Shown: positions 11,890-23,700 of the stretch, in pieces
Position numbering within the stretch: the stretch's first letter is position 1
Layout of the letters: the number at the start of each line of letters is the position of its first letter
Assembly: GCA_037367405.1 (NCBI GenBank)
Contig: JAZKJV010002317.1
Coordinates: forward strand, 310,001 to 374,000
From: Ottelia alismoides
Lineage: Eukaryota; Streptophyta; Magnoliopsida; Alismatales; Hydrocharitaceae
Length of the DNA: 64,000 bases
Direction of reading: 5' to 3'
Notes under the pieces: generated by a model
The model's input: only the letters and a program-made list of their open reading frames with translations
Databases searched by the model: none
Told to the model about the DNA's origin: nothing
Translations under genes and position numbers: made by a program

Positions 11890-13633
11890 TAGATTTTGCA
11901 GTTGGAGTTGTTTTAGGGCAATGAAGGGATGTGATACCGTTTGCTATAAACTATGCTAGCAAAACTCTAGATGAGGCACAACATAATTACACAGTCACAT
12001 GGAATGAGACGTTAACAGTGGTTTTTGCATTAGAGAAGTTCATATCTTACCTCCTTGGTTCAAATTTCATTGTATACATGGATGACACTGCCATACTATA
12101 CCTACACGCAAAGAAGGATGCCAAACAAAGTCTTATCAGATGGATCCTTCTCTAGGAACTTGATTTAGACATTCGAGAAAAACTTGGAGTAAAGAATGTT
12201 GTATCAGATCACCTTTCTCAGATAACATATGTAGAGACTTATGAGCAATCAATACTTCCTGTATCATAGACCTTTCCAGATGAGATTATTTTGTCTGTGG
12301 ACTCACTCCCATGGTATGTTGATATTGTGAACTATCTTGTCTGTAAGAAAGTTCCACAAGATTGGCCGAAGCACAAGGTAGACAGATTCCTGTCAGAGAT
12401 ACATTTTTACCAATGGGAGGATATGTACCTATTTTGTGAGGGTGTGGATTGTATCTGGAGAGGTGCATTCCTCAAGAGGAATGCACCAAAGTACTTGAAC
12501 ATTGTCATAAATAAAGTCTAGTGGGCATCATTAGGGGAAGCGTACAACAGCAAAGGTTTTACATAGTTACCTATCGTGGCCAGCTTTATTTAAGGATGCT
12601 ACAGAGCATGTTCATGGTTGTATTGATTGTCGGAAAATGGGAGGAATCGTTGGTTTCAAAGATACCATGCCCTCGATATATATACTAATTTCGTATGTTT
12701 TTGATGTTTAGAGCATATACTTCATGGGCCCATTTCCTGTCAGTCAGGAATTTCACTACACCGAGCTTGCTATGGATTATGTTAGTCATTGGGTGGAGGC
12801 TATCCCCACCCGAGCCACTGATAGTCGTACAGTTTGTTCCTTTCTCAAGGATCACCTTATTTCATGGTTCAGAATCTCCATGATACTCATTTTAGTTGGA
12901 GGAATCCAATTCATTAAAAGAAAAGTCAAGAAGCTTGTGAAGGAGTACACCATCGAGCATAGAGTCGGGTCTCCTTACCACCCACAAACTAATGGCTTGG
13001 TTGAGATTTCATATAGGGGGATAAAGAGGATATTACAGAAACATGTACGTCTAAATAGGAATAACTGGTCCCAAATGCTTGACTCACTTCTACGGGCTTA
13101 TCGAATGGCGTACAAGTCTCCATTGGATATGTCTCCTTACAGATTGATGTATGGAAAGCCTTGCCACTTGTAATGAAATTAGTGCAAAAAAATTATGGTC
13201 TATTCGTGTATGAAATTTGGATTATGAGACAGCAGGATAGAGTAGGAAGTTGGATCTGAACAGATTGTTGGGATTCCGAGATTTTGCATATGACAACTCA
13301 CTCATGTATAAGGAGAAAGTCAAGCATTGCCATGATAGACATATTAGAAGGATGACTTTCTCTCCTTATCAATAATTTTGGTAGTTTGATGCCAAATTAA
13401 AGTTGTTTCCTAGTTTATTAAACATCAAATGGCCGGGACCATTCATTGTGAGGGTTGTGCATAACAATGGTAGTACAGTGATATCTGGGTTGTTATCTGA
13501 CACACAGCTATTTCTTGTGAACGGACAGTTGTTGAAGCCATATCTAGATCATGATATATTCTTGTCAGAGGTTGATTCCATATTCGTGATATCAGACGAA
13601 TACATTATGACATCTTTTGCATCTGATACATGA
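11890..13633 (+). pseudogene. Athila-type pol fragment E: RNase H to integrase
   Basis: The remnant starts abruptly in the RNase H domain (DFAVGVVLGQ, about 11891) and continues with the family pattern NYASKTLDEAQHNYTV, YMDDTAILYL (the TDH-type site of the family is altered) and VKNVVSDHLSQ. The integrase zinc-finger Cys pair is visible (CIDCRKMGG, about 12624). In the DDE core the first Asp is Tyr (IYFMGPFP) and the second Asp is Val (ILILVGGIQF). The third catalytic region reads SPYHPQTNGLVEISY. The tail FLVNGQLLKPYL ends near the TGA at 13631. Several stops and frame breaks occur at 11931-12300 and 12520-12700. There is no gag, protease or reverse transcriptase core, so this is a truncated, inactive fragment. 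Confidence 0.85.
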
Positions 13634-14209
13634 GTTGATTTTCTCTTGTATATATCCTTTTGTTTTATTCCTTCTTCTTCTTTTGTTTTTATCATTCACC
13701 TTTTTTCGGGTGCATGTGTTATACTTAGGATGTAGTCTGCCCTATGTATAGGGGAGGTGAATGATTTGAGTTTTCCATTTTCATTATGTTTCATCACTCA
13801 TGAGCTGCTTATACTTAGGGATCCTTTACCTTAAGTATAGGGGGAGTGAAGTTGTTCATTCCATCTTTTTCATCTCTTTCTTTTATTTCTTCTAATCTCT
13901 CGCTTGTCCTTCAATTTGTTGATTATTCTTTTTCTATACTTAGGTATCTTTTACCCTAAGCATAGGGGAGGACAAATCGAGTCATTGATTTTGTTCATTA
14001 GTTTCCTCGGTTTTCCACATTTGTGCAATCTTCTATATTTAGGATTACTTGATCCTAAGTATAAAGGGAATCAACGACTTCTACTCTTTTCGTCTACTGA
14101 TCTCGGGAGAAAGTCTTCCTTCTAATGTGTCTATCATGTCAATCGTGACTTTCTCCTTATACATGAGTGAGTTGTCGGTATGCAAAATCTTGGAATTCCA
14201 ACAATCTGT
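13260..14209. repeat. 103-base inverted repeat around the E hairpin array
   Basis: The segment 13260-13362 (integrase, sense) and the reverse complement of 14107-14209 align along their whole length with scattered substitutions. A shared core is ACTCACTCATGTATAAGGAG. The 744-base spacer contains the end of pol and the four stem-loops. A transcript through it could fold into a ~100-bp imperfect duplex. The substitutions suggest two diverged element copies joined head to head rather than a fresh fold-back. Confidence 0.8.
13720..14069 (+). repeat. Stem-loop array with polypurine-tract copies, element E
   Basis: Four short stem-loops lie at 13720-13756, 13810-13845, 13935-13968 and 14033-14069. 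Examples are TATACTTAGGGATCC with TTACCTTAAGTATAGGGGGA, and TTTAGGATTACTTGATCCTA. They follow the pol stop by about 90 bases, as in G, A and B. The long terminal stem-loop expected next is absent because the element is cut at about 14100 by an antisense pol fragment. Confidence 0.85.
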
Positions 14210-14275
14210 AAATCCATGAACTTGGCATCTCTCGAATCCTATATCATAAGATCCGACTCGTCAAGAGAAAATCAA
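14107..14275 (-). pseudogene. Antisense Athila pol fragment (integrase)
   Basis: On the - strand this fragment encodes integrase sequence homologous to E 13215-13362 and to B around 36570-36680, the region between the DDE core and the tail. Homology extends left of the clear inverted repeat to about 14275, beyond which chromovirus LTR sequence seems to begin. It is too short to assign to an element. Its - orientation fits a remnant of H or of another lost - strand copy. Confidence 0.65.
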
Positions 14276-14605
14276 CGGAATTTGTTATTGTGTGAATTGG
14301 ACTTCGTTTCGATTTGTTATGATTTTCGGAAGAAAGAGAAGTAAGGAGGGTTAAGACATCATTAACCCGTAATGACTGTCATTAAGACTAATTAAGCATG
14401 ATTAAAGAAACTAATGATAGATTTAAAACCGCTAATAATCATTAGAAAACACTAATCAATAGTTAGAAAAAGATAAGCGTAAGCCGCGAAAGTTAAATCA
14501 TGATTAGTGAAAGTTAATCACGCTTAGTGTTAATTAAGCATCATTAGCGAATCTAGAATCCCCTAGAATGTTCTAACTTGAGCCCTAAGTTTCGGATAAG
14601 TTTTG

Positions 14606-14705
14606 GCCAAAACCATGGGCCAAAACCACGGGCCGCTAACCACGGTTAAGGGCTAAACCATGGTTTACTAACCATGGTTAGCGGTTTTCTTGAGCCTATA
14701 AACAA
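14606..14705 (+). promoter_or_regulatory. Probable LTR promoter with palindrome cluster and TATA box, chromovirus C
   Basis: A direct repeat of GGCCAAAACCAYGGGCC type (14606-14634) is followed by three palindromes: TAACCACGGTTA (14637-14648), TAAACCATGGTTTA (14654-14667) and TAACCATGGTTA (14669-14680). A TATA-like TATAAAC lies at 14697-14703, and AACAACCCCCCTACC follows. A cluster of dyads just upstream of a TATA box fits transcription factor binding sites in the U3 region. No factor can be named from sequence alone. Confidence 0.55.
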
Positions 14706-15157
14706 CCCCCCTACCCATTCATTCTCTATGATTTCCGCTACCACCACTACCCAAGGGCTAGGGTTGAGAGGTCAGGAGGAGGAGTGGGAGGTGGGGAAAG
14801 AACGCTAGCAAAGCGCTGCCGGGAGAACGAGGAGGAGGAAGGTATAATCCTCTCTTAGTTTGCTTCGTAAAGCTAGACTTTCAATTCATCCTATTTTCTT
14901 CTAGTTTTGTTCTTGATTCATCTCTCTTTCCGATTCGTTTCCTGATGTCGTTCAAGGAGAAATCTGTGGAATACCCTACTTAGGTGCGGGCGACTATGCA
15001 CGTCAGTGAACCCTGTGATTCATCACACATTCACTCACCTAAGATCTGTGGTGTCTATCGATTCTCCATCGCTTGCAGTTTGATTATATTATTTCAGTTT
15101 CGTTGTTATTTTCCTCTCGATTGATTTTATTAAAGAAACTCATTTCATTTTTATTTT

Positions 15158-15330
15158 GAAATATGTCCCGATATAAGGGGAAACTTTGCCAAAAATTTTC
15201 GAGAAATATGTCCCGATATAAGGGGAAACTCTGCTGAAATTTCCGAGAAATATGTCCCGATATAAGGGGAAACTCTGCAGAAATTTTCCTAGAAATATCA
15301 CCCCTTATAAGGGGAAGCTCTGCTAAAATA
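15158..15330 (+). repeat. 45-base tandem repeat, four units, in LTR of C
   Basis: Units begin GAAATATGTCCCGATATAAG at about 15158, 15203 and 15247, and a diverged fourth begins at 15292 (GAAATATCACCCCTTATAAG). Each continues GGGGAAACTCTGC and then an A/T-rich tail. The spacing is 44-45 bases. It lies downstream of the putative TATA box, so it may be in the transcribed leader part of the LTR. Confidence 0.9.
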
Positions 15331-15331
15331 T

Positions 15332-15405
15332 GTTCTTGGCGTTCTTCGTGTTCTTCATGTTCTTCGTGTTCTTCATTCGTTCTTCACATTCTTGACATGT
15401 TCTTA
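15332..15405 (+). repeat. GTTCTTC-type simple repeat
   Basis: Degenerate repeats of GTTCTTCGT, GTTCTTCAT and similar units directly follow the 45-base tandem repeat inside the LTR of C. Confidence 0.85.
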
Positions 15406-16572
15406 GAGGTTTTGACACGAAAATGAAATTCGATCTTTTCAGGAGCCTTAAAACATACTTTTTGAAAATGAAACATGATAAAGCATTACATACGCGAGAG
15501 AGAGATCGATTAGGTAACGAAATCCTTCCTTTTGCTGTTGGGTTTTCATACGAGATTATTGGAATTCTTGATTTTATGTTCTTTGTTATGAAGAATCCTA
15601 ATTTTGGCTATTTTTGAAAAAGTCTGAAGAGTTGCTTTGTGATTCCCACTAAAATAAGGTTTAAGCATTGAATTGATACAGTGGCTTGAAAAGTTAGGGT
15701 TTGGGAGTTAAAATAGGCATAAATACGAGTATATATGCATATGAATAATATATATGTGAGTCTATACCAAGTATTGCTGATTATGAAAATCGAAGACTTA
15801 ACAAAGGAATTACATGATGGGAATTGATGTGGTTTAGGTTGGATCCTGAAAAGGATTGTGTGTCATGTTAAGGATGACTGGGAGTAGAACTACAGGTCGG
15901 GCATGCAACCGGTAGGTTTTTCAGAAGGAACCTGTATTGGCGTTTCCCTTCTTAGGTGGTACATGGTTGCCCTGTTATGATAAGTGCGCGCGATATGAAT
16001 GAGTTGCAACGCGTGGTACCGGGAGCTAATATCTTCGAGTTGAATGATGGAAGATGTGGTCGTGCCATGTGGAGGCTGAAGGATATGGTATTATCCTCAA
16101 GAGCATCACAGAAGCGTGATCGTCGTATCGAATACGACGCAGAATGACTAGTTGTACTAGTTGTTCTGTGCAGCGGAATTTAAAAAAAAGTTCATGCGAT
16201 GAAACCACATGATCCAAGAACGATTCTTGGATCGTTTCATCTGTAACCACAACAAGTATAAAGGAATACTTCTTGAAGCGTGGTTGATCGAGTCTCCAAG
16301 ACCTCCTGTCTCAAGTCCGATCGTCGGAGAGATTGCTTGCAAGCGCGGGGATGAACCGTGTGATCCTCGTAATCCAACAAGTTGATCCAAGCACGGTTAG
16401 CTCCTGATCTCATCGTACAAGATCGAACGTCTTCTTCATGAGCGTAGCACTCCAAGAAGATGAAGAACCAAAGAATGTCGAAGCGGCGGCGCGGCGGCGA
16501 TGGCGTCGATGAACCTCTCCTCTAGGGTATGGTGGACGGCCACCAAGAAGAGGGAGAGAGGGATAGCGTGTG

Positions 16573-16575
16573 AGA

Positions 16576-16601
<26 letters not shown>
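16573..16601. repeat. (GA)n microsatellite in the solo copia LTR
   Basis: An uninterrupted GA run sits at the same position in both copia LTRs of the window. The F copy has one at 61804-61832, so the tract predates the two insertions. Confidence 0.95.
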
Positions 16602-16606
<5 letters not shown>

Positions 16607-16848
16607 TCCAATATTGCATAGCCCTAGAGAGCGTGGTATGCCTCTCTATTTATAGGGTTTTGGGATCCATGGATCTCAATCCATGGGACATATAAAATCG
16701 ATGGATGAGATTTATTTATGTCCAATCCAATGGTCAAGATTGTTGTTGGTAAAAGCCAACAAATTATGATTTAATTTAGATCAAATATATTTGACAAAAT
16801 CAAACATAAATCAATCCTAAATTACATCATCCAAATAAGGAGATAATA

Positions 16849-16873
16849 TACATGGAGATCACATCTCCATGTA
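16849..16873. repeat. Perfect 11-bp stem hairpin in copia LTR
   Basis: TACATGGAGAT, loop CAC, ATCTCCATGTA. At the matching place in the F LTR (62125-62153) there is a 13-bp perfect stem of different sequence, CGTCACCTATGAA, loop CAA. A second, weaker dyad (CCCATTCC with GGAATTGGG) follows at 16892-16919. Confidence 0.85.
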
Positions 16874-19370
16874 CATTCAAGGTGGACGGCCACCCATTCC
16901 AATTAGGAATTGGGTGCCGCCCACTTGATTCCTCATGGAGGCAATCTCATGAGATTGCATATCTCCATGGAAATCTCTCATTATTTATTTCCAACAATTT
17001 TGTTGTGATATATTCTTCAAAAATAATTCACAACTAATTTTGAGAATATTGCAATCTTGCCATTGAAAAATTGTGAATCACATTCACAACCCAAAACAAC
17101 ATATAATTTACATTATCAATTAATTACATAATGTGTATCCAATACACATAATAATTAGTCAACAAATATAAATTATAATTATCTCTCTTTAATACATTAT
17201 AAATCACATTTATAATATATTATGAATAATTGGATATTTCTATCCACATTATTTTTATCCATAATAATTAAATCACATTTAATTATGTTGGATAATTTCT
17301 ACACACATCAAGATGATTAAATCACATTTAATCATTATTTCTTCATTGCTTAGATCCTATGGAATTATTCTTGAACCCTTCAAGAATAATGCGATTTCTC
17401 CGCAGATACTTGGAGATAAGGACAGGGCAATTGTATTGTTCCACGTATAGTGACTTGGATGTTGAGATCATATCTCAAATCCAGATCCCATGGACCTCCC
17501 ACAGATGCTTGATCAAATCAAGATCGTAGACCTAATCTTCTCATTGCATCTGAATCTCATTCAGATCAACGTCCAGTTCATGGACTAAGATTAGGTCACT
17601 TCTCTAATGAGAGGAGTCACTAAAATCCAAACCTGTTTCATCACTCCCTCGGAATGGAAGCGTCATGGTTATACAATCGTTTATGATCACATCACCCTCA
17701 GGTATTCCCAATACCTGTACGTCCTGCATACTGGAAGACCTATGATCATTCTGAAGATAAAGATCACTTTTACAATGTCATCTTCAGGGTTTGATCATTA
17801 TGTTTCTCAATCTTGGTCACTGGGAATCGGTATACATCATATGCTTTCCCAAAGAATATATCTTACCTTCAAATTCATGTCATGCTTCCAAAGCATGACG
17901 ACCATGCATGAAATTTGATCAGTCCCAATACCTCATGAGTGAGCTCATATCTCCCGGTTCATAAGTGAACCTGTATGATCCCTTTGAGAGATCGTATTAC
18001 TCATATGTCCTTATATGCACACCAGCTCGTCGGTGTATAGACCTTGGTTAGGTCATCAACCTATTGGTCTGCCAAATGTACATACTCAGACATATAGTAA
18101 CACATCTGTCTCTGGTCAGAGGATGCATGCCTATGTTGTGACAGTACTCAACATAGGTCTTTGGTTATCTCGATCTCGTTAAGTCAACCCATTGACTCAA
18201 CTAATCTGACACCTCTGAATCACTATTCCCATGTAGAGGACCTGCATCAAGAGGTCAGTCAGATATCAGCCATTTTAGAAAGGATTGCCATCTCCTACTC
18301 AGGCTGGAGATCATCACTTAACAATCATTTGACGATGCTTGATGAGTCCTCTATCTAACTCCTTAGATATCCATCCAAGCATTAGCCTCTATGATTCATT
18401 AAATGAATCAGTAGTTGTATGATCATCAAGTTGGCCATGGTACATAAACTTTATTGTACAGAGGGACCTTATAGTGCATTCATTCATTCAATCTCAGAAA
18501 GGGAGTGAAAAATAAACAATAACTTTCATTTATAATTTATTTATTACAATAACATTTATTGTAGGAATGGTTCGCCCGGGGCTCACATTGCTAACAATGA
18601 GGCACGGGTGGTTCAATAGTGGTTGGGTTATGATAATATGTATTTAAGCTGCTAGGTTATAATGTTAGCCTGAGGTTTTAAGCAAGCGAGTCCTCGAGGA
18701 TGGTGTGCTCGTTTGTTTTCCAGGATGAGGGTTTGAGATCATGATCAATAAAAGAAAAGAAAATTGTTAGGTTAGTATTGGAGGATTGGTTGAGGCGAGT
18801 GTGGCGGCAAAAGCTTACCAAGATCAACATAATCTCCAATCCCGAAGTGTCCACAGCTTGGGAGTCCAAGAATGGTGGTGTTCCCCTGGATAATCCCTGA
18901 CGTGGAATAGAAAGGAATACGACTTAAATTAACGAGAATGAATGAAACCTTTTGTGATAACAAGTTTTGAAAAAAATACGTAATTTATTTGCTTTTCTCT
19001 TCTTCATTACTTAGCATTCCCTAATTTTTATCCTATGATTGATGTAAAATCCAATAAGTGTCGGTGAGCAAGTGCAAGGACCTTAGTAGACATCCGACCA
19101 CCCTCAGTAGCTTTACATTGTAAGGTAGTTAGTAATCTTTTTGTGTATTTTCCTTTCAAGCTGATGTACATGTAAATGGTTATAGTGGGACAATGTATCA
19201 TATGAACCTTATTTTGTGAATGGAAAAGTGTTGAAATACTTTCTTCCGAATATACTTTATTTGCATTCTCTTTCTGAATGTTAGTTGTGACTGCTCAATA
19301 AATTATTGCTGAGTAACCAGATCTGGTTATGGGAGGATCCGATGACCCGCGAAACGGGGTCGTGACAGTT

Positions 19371-19382
19371 TGGTATCAGAGC
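19371..19382 (+). promoter_or_regulatory. Primer-binding site of chromovirus C (initiator tRNA-Met)
   Basis: TGGTATCAGAGC is the exact complement of the 3' end of plant initiator tRNA-Met. This is the usual primer of chromoviruses and many copia elements. It lies four bases after the LTR end (TGACA at 19362-19366), and gag starts about 185 bases further on. Confidence 0.92.
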
Positions 19383-19566
19383 CCGGTTACTTCAGTAAAT
19401 TATTTAGTAGTTGACAACTATGAGCGGTATTCAGACACTAAGGTTGTATTAAGATCCTTTGAACTTAATAATTGACTACAGTACCATTCACAAATCATTA
19501 TCCCTTATGTACATCATGCTAAGATATATAGGATCTGAGATTTTGGCCTTGACTTATCCCAGGATC

Positions 19567-20710
19567 ATGGCTGACCAAGACGTGTCTAAGCAATTAGCCG
19601 TTATGATGACAATACTCCAAGACATGGGGCAAAGGCAGCAAGCATTGGAGGAGACGCTCAATGCACAAGCTGAGAAACTCAAGGCATCTAAGCCTACGGA
19701 AGCTAGGATTGAAGGTTCTGTCCATCTTTCTGAGGAAGAATCTAGTTAACATCCTTCAACTGAGTCTGCTCCTACCCCGATTGAAGGAGCAATGGATAAG
19801 GCCCTTCTTAGATACCAAACATTACTAGACAATTATTGAAAGGGAAAGATTCCTCGATTTAAAGGCATAGAGACACCTACTTAGGCAGAACTATGGCTTG
19901 ATGACGTCAGCAGGATGTTGAGAATAATACACACACCAGCAGATACTTGGGTGCACTTCGCTGATTACTCCTTAGCAGACTATGCAAGACAGTGGTGGAG
20001 ATCCATTTCCAAGAAATTAGTAGATCATGTTCCATGGGATGTTTTTGAAGAAAGGTTCTAAGCTCACTTATGTCCCTCCCATTGGGAAGAATTGAAGAGG
20101 AGGGAGTTAGCCTCTTTGACCCAAGTATCCAAGAATGTACAAGATTAGCATATTCACTTTATGGAGCAGCTATGTTACTCCCCAGCTTTAGAAGCTTCAC
20201 CACAAGAGTGTCTTACCAAATTTATTAGCGGTCTTCAGGGAGATTTGAGAAAGAAGCTTGCAGGTTTTAGAGACACCACTTTAGATGAATTCATGGACAT
20301 CGCCTCTCGTATTGAGATGGAAAGGGATTAAAACCTCCAAAGAAGAAGCTTTCACTTTACTAGTGGACCATCCAAACGTAAGGCGAATTATAACCGAAGA
20401 GACAATCGTTATCTTCCAGTCGGGTCTAATATAAGCTCGCTACAGACTTTGGGCCAGGAATTATCTATAAGAAGGGGTTTCTCTAAACCTCCGTTATATC
20501 CTCACGACTCAGTAACAGGAGCTAGCACCTCTGTGGCTGGGTCCTCAGCTCAAACAGGAGCACGTGTCTATTTTTACTGTCATCAGGAAGGCCACAACAA
20601 GAGAGATTGTCCGAAGTTGAGAGGGTCAGGGTTTAAATCAACTCTAATTAATAGTATAACATCCACCCCAAGCAATGGAGCAACACGCAGAGGAAGATAT
20701 GGTAGAGGTC
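19567..20710 (+). pseudogene. gag of chromovirus C, 5' portion with six in-frame stops
   Basis: The ATG at 19567 opens MADQDVSKQLAVMM, followed by a Gln-rich helix (RQQALEETLNAQAEK), a capsid-like domain (WVHFADYSLADYARQWW, WEELKRRELASLTQ, KFISGLQGDLRKKL) and a zinc knuckle (YFYCHQEGHNKRDCPK, about 20569-20613). The first Cys of the CCHC box is replaced by Tyr. Stops lie at 19747, 19837, 19882, 20059, 20146 and 20329, all in one frame with no frameshift. Each is explained by one transition in CAA, CAG, CGA or TGG. Element A interrupts the frame after 20710. The frame continues at 57095 once one copy of the 5-base target duplication is discounted. Confidence 0.88.
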
Positions 20711-23700
20711 TGACGAGCGTCTTAAAACCCTTGTTAATTTAATCCAATTAATGGTCAAATAAATTGTCGTACCGTTCGTTGCAATCGGATAATAAGAGCT
20801 AATCAAAAACCACTTTTCATTAAAGTCAAATTAACTTCGAGCGACAATTTTTTTTACTTAGGCAAGCCCAAGGTCAAACTCAGGGAGGCAGTTGTCTCCT
20901 TAGGAAGACTTTAAACAAATTTCCAAGGTCGGATTTTCAGATGATATTTTTTTGGTCTTTTTCAACATTTTATGCAAGACACATGCAAAATCGGGCCAAT
21001 TTACAAGTTAATTTAGAAAAGTGATCAAATCAAGTCCAAAAATTATGAAACTTGGCCAGATGGTGAAATGCACTGAAATTAAGCTAGTCTAATTTTTTTG
21101 GATTTTTCTGACACTAGATGAATTTACTGTGAATTTAAAATGAATGCAAGGTGATTTTAACTAAATTAATTTTAATAAATACCAAAACAATATTTTCAGA
21201 TATAAAAATTATCTAGATAGATCTAAATGTGAAGATTCAAGGAAAATTACTGAACATAATTTCTATGTGAAATGGACCTATTAAAAATTATTTAAGGAAA
21301 TCACTAAATGATTTATCAGGCCTCGAGGTGCGCGCAAATGAGATGATTTTTGGCCACAATGTGAACTTAATTATCCTAATTCTACTTTGATTTTATGAGA
21401 ATTTTTAGAGCAATAGAGACTTTACTATAAAATAAAGGCATAAATGGGCAAAATGACAAAAATCCACCAATCAATAAATAATAAAATCCGCTGCTATCAC
21501 AAAAATGTGCCAAGTGTCACCTAACTGCAATTACAGGAAATAAACTTGATAAAAATTAAACATGCTGACAAGGACTAATGTGCAATTACCTATAATGAGG
21601 GGGGCATGTATGCAAATTGCCCATAGAACACGTACGCCTCACGTGGGGGCTCCTGGTAGGGACTGGAATGTAATTTCCAAAACTATCAGGGATCTTGCTG
21701 CAAAATATCCAGGTCGTACGTGAAAACCACGTAGGGTCCCAGGCTCGGGTGACTTCAGAGGCTCGGGCTGAGGCTCAGGGGCGGCTTTGGAGGTTCGGAC
21801 GCGGCTCGGATGGAGGTTCGGCCAGCTTCGGGAGCTCCGAGCCTGATGGTCGGGGAAGAGGCTTGGAGAAGGCGACGTGGCGTGCTGTGGACCTCTGGAT
21901 CAAGTGAAGATCCAACGGCCTCTGGAGCTCGAGGTAAGTGACTGACGTGGCACGATCAGGTATGTAGGATCCTCCTGGTCCTACGGATGTGGAATCAAGG
22001 CGACGTGGCGTCCCCCGGACCGTCCGATCAAGGGGATCGGATGGCTATTGCTCTTCGTCTTCAACCTGTCTGCCGCCTCCTGCGGCAGAGGTGGTTGCTC
22101 TCCGGTGAAGGAGCTCTGGCTCCGCCCCCTCCTTTAATCGTCGGTGAAGGTTGTCGGTGGCTTCCAAATAGTTGGAACGAATCCTGGAGGCGTCGGGGAT
22201 CCACCGGAGATCTCAGGAGCGACAAGGGCAGTCTGGGGGAGTGCGGCGATGGAGCTCGAACTTAACTCCGATGAAGTTCCGACCACTCAAAGATATGGTA
22301 CCTGCAGTAGGTTAGTTGAATAGCCGAGGCATGTGAAGTGCTCGTGGGGTGATCTTGAGTGTAGTGTGAGGCATGAAGGGCGGTGAAGGTGGTCCGATGA
22401 TGGTGCTCTGCCAAGATGGCGGAGCTTGCGTCGACGTGTGGTGGAGTGTGTCATCGGAGAATATGAAGGTGTGCACGAGGATACCAGCTCCGAGGCTAAG
22501 CTCAAAGGATGGTCAGCAGAGCGTGAAATGGATCGTGGGTGGCGAATAAAATAGGAGAAAAAGCAAGAAGAAGAAGAAGAAGAAGATCTGAAGGGAGATG
22601 GAGGCGTCTACATGGGGATTAGAGCTCGAAGGCATGCTCCTAGTCGTCGCTCGAAGGACGGTAGGGGGTCCTGAGCACGTGCATCTCATGGAGGAGGCTG
22701 CAGCATGGTGGGGAATGGTCGTGGATCTCACCGGAGGTGGATCTCGGTCGTCGCTCAACGTGTCCTTAAATCGATGTCACCAAGATGAAGGTCGGAGCTC
22801 GGGGATTCTCTCTATGATGGATGATGGGGTTGACGGTCGACGATGGAGGCATATTTATAGGTGGAAGGTGACAGCATAGGTGGAGAAGAGGTGGATTTGG
22901 TGGGCGTAGTAGAGCGAGGTAGAAGGAGTTCGTGGTGTTCGAGGGAGTCGGCGAGGATGAGGGAAGAGTAAGGTACGTCGTGGCGGTGATAGGAGGCGAA
23001 GAAGTAGCTGTAGTGGTTCCCAGAATAGGAAGGGGGCGACATGCGTGTGAGGTGGGCGACGTTTGGCACGGGCCAATCGGGAGGTAGACGACGACGCCTT
23101 GGTCATTGGATCGATTGATCCAACAGTCAGGAGAAGGTAGGAAAAGGAAGGTTTGGATTAGATCGGAGGGAAGCGATCGAAGGGACGTGATGGAGCCACA
23201 TGGAGGGCATGGGTGAAAGCGCTAACATGCGACTGAGATGATCCCCTTGGGTTTGATCGAACGGTCGAGATCAAGGTCGAGATGGATGGTGGAGATTAAG
23301 AGGGAACGGCAGACATCTAAGGGTGTGGATGTAACCACGTGGCGCAAGGAGAATGCGGCGCTGGCTAACGGTCCAGATGAAATCCAGGGCCTGATCGAAG
23401 GGTTGGGAAGCATTGCGGCTTGGATCGCCCAGATCAAGAGAGAGGAAGGGCGATCGGACGGTGGAGATGGGAGGCGCGTGGCGCGCAAGGAGCGGGCCGT
23501 GTGGCTTAATCAGAGGGCGCCACGTGGCCTGCTTTGAATGACTGGAAAAGAATATGAACTTAGAGAGAGAAGGAGGTCAAATTCAGAAAAACTCAAAACA
23601 GAAGGTTGTAGATCTAAGATGAGATTTACAAGTTTCATGTTGACCAAAAACGGCGAGTCAAATATGATACAAAAATACAAGAGTACAAATATGCATACAT

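Larger units (their letters stand above)
16077..18598 (-). mobile_element. Solo Ty1/copia-type LTR inside the LTR of C
   Basis: Read on the - strand it starts ATTGTTAGCAATGTGAGCC and ends ATATCCTTCA. It aligns over its whole length with the LTR of element F (61307-63875), which also fixes the end points. A 5-base duplication GAGGC flanks it at 16072-16076 and 18599-18603, and chromovirus LTR sequence continues on both sides. There is no internal domain, so it is a solo LTR left by LTR-LTR recombination. Two extra bases (AT on the - strand) lie between the canonical TGTT start and the right duplication. The copia call rests on the LTR start and on the polypurine tract next to the F copy. The open frames inside (16852-17037, 17607-17918, 18161-18358) are not conserved as proteins. 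Confidence 0.8.
14280..19366 (+). repeat. 5' LTR of chromovirus C, interrupted by a solo LTR
   Basis: The right end is fixed by CGTGACA at 19361-19366 followed four bases later by the primer site. The left end is only approximate, because the 3' LTR is outside the window. Without the inserted 16077-18598 the LTR is about 2.55 kb. It contains a promoter-like region, a 45-base tandem repeat and a TTC-rich stretch. The open frames at 15423-15617 and 15956-16147 show no family similarity and are not called. Confidence 0.65.

Noticed and set aside
12060..12120. Reverse transcriptase catalytic site YMDD in fragment E
   Set aside because: The YMDD here lies in the RNase H domain at the place of the family's YADH or FTDH motif, so it is not the polymerase site.
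21695..23540. Host protein-coding gene in the GC-rich part
   Set aside because: The same sequence occurs in the partner LTR with indels that break the frames. Frames overlap on both strands, and no known domain is visible.
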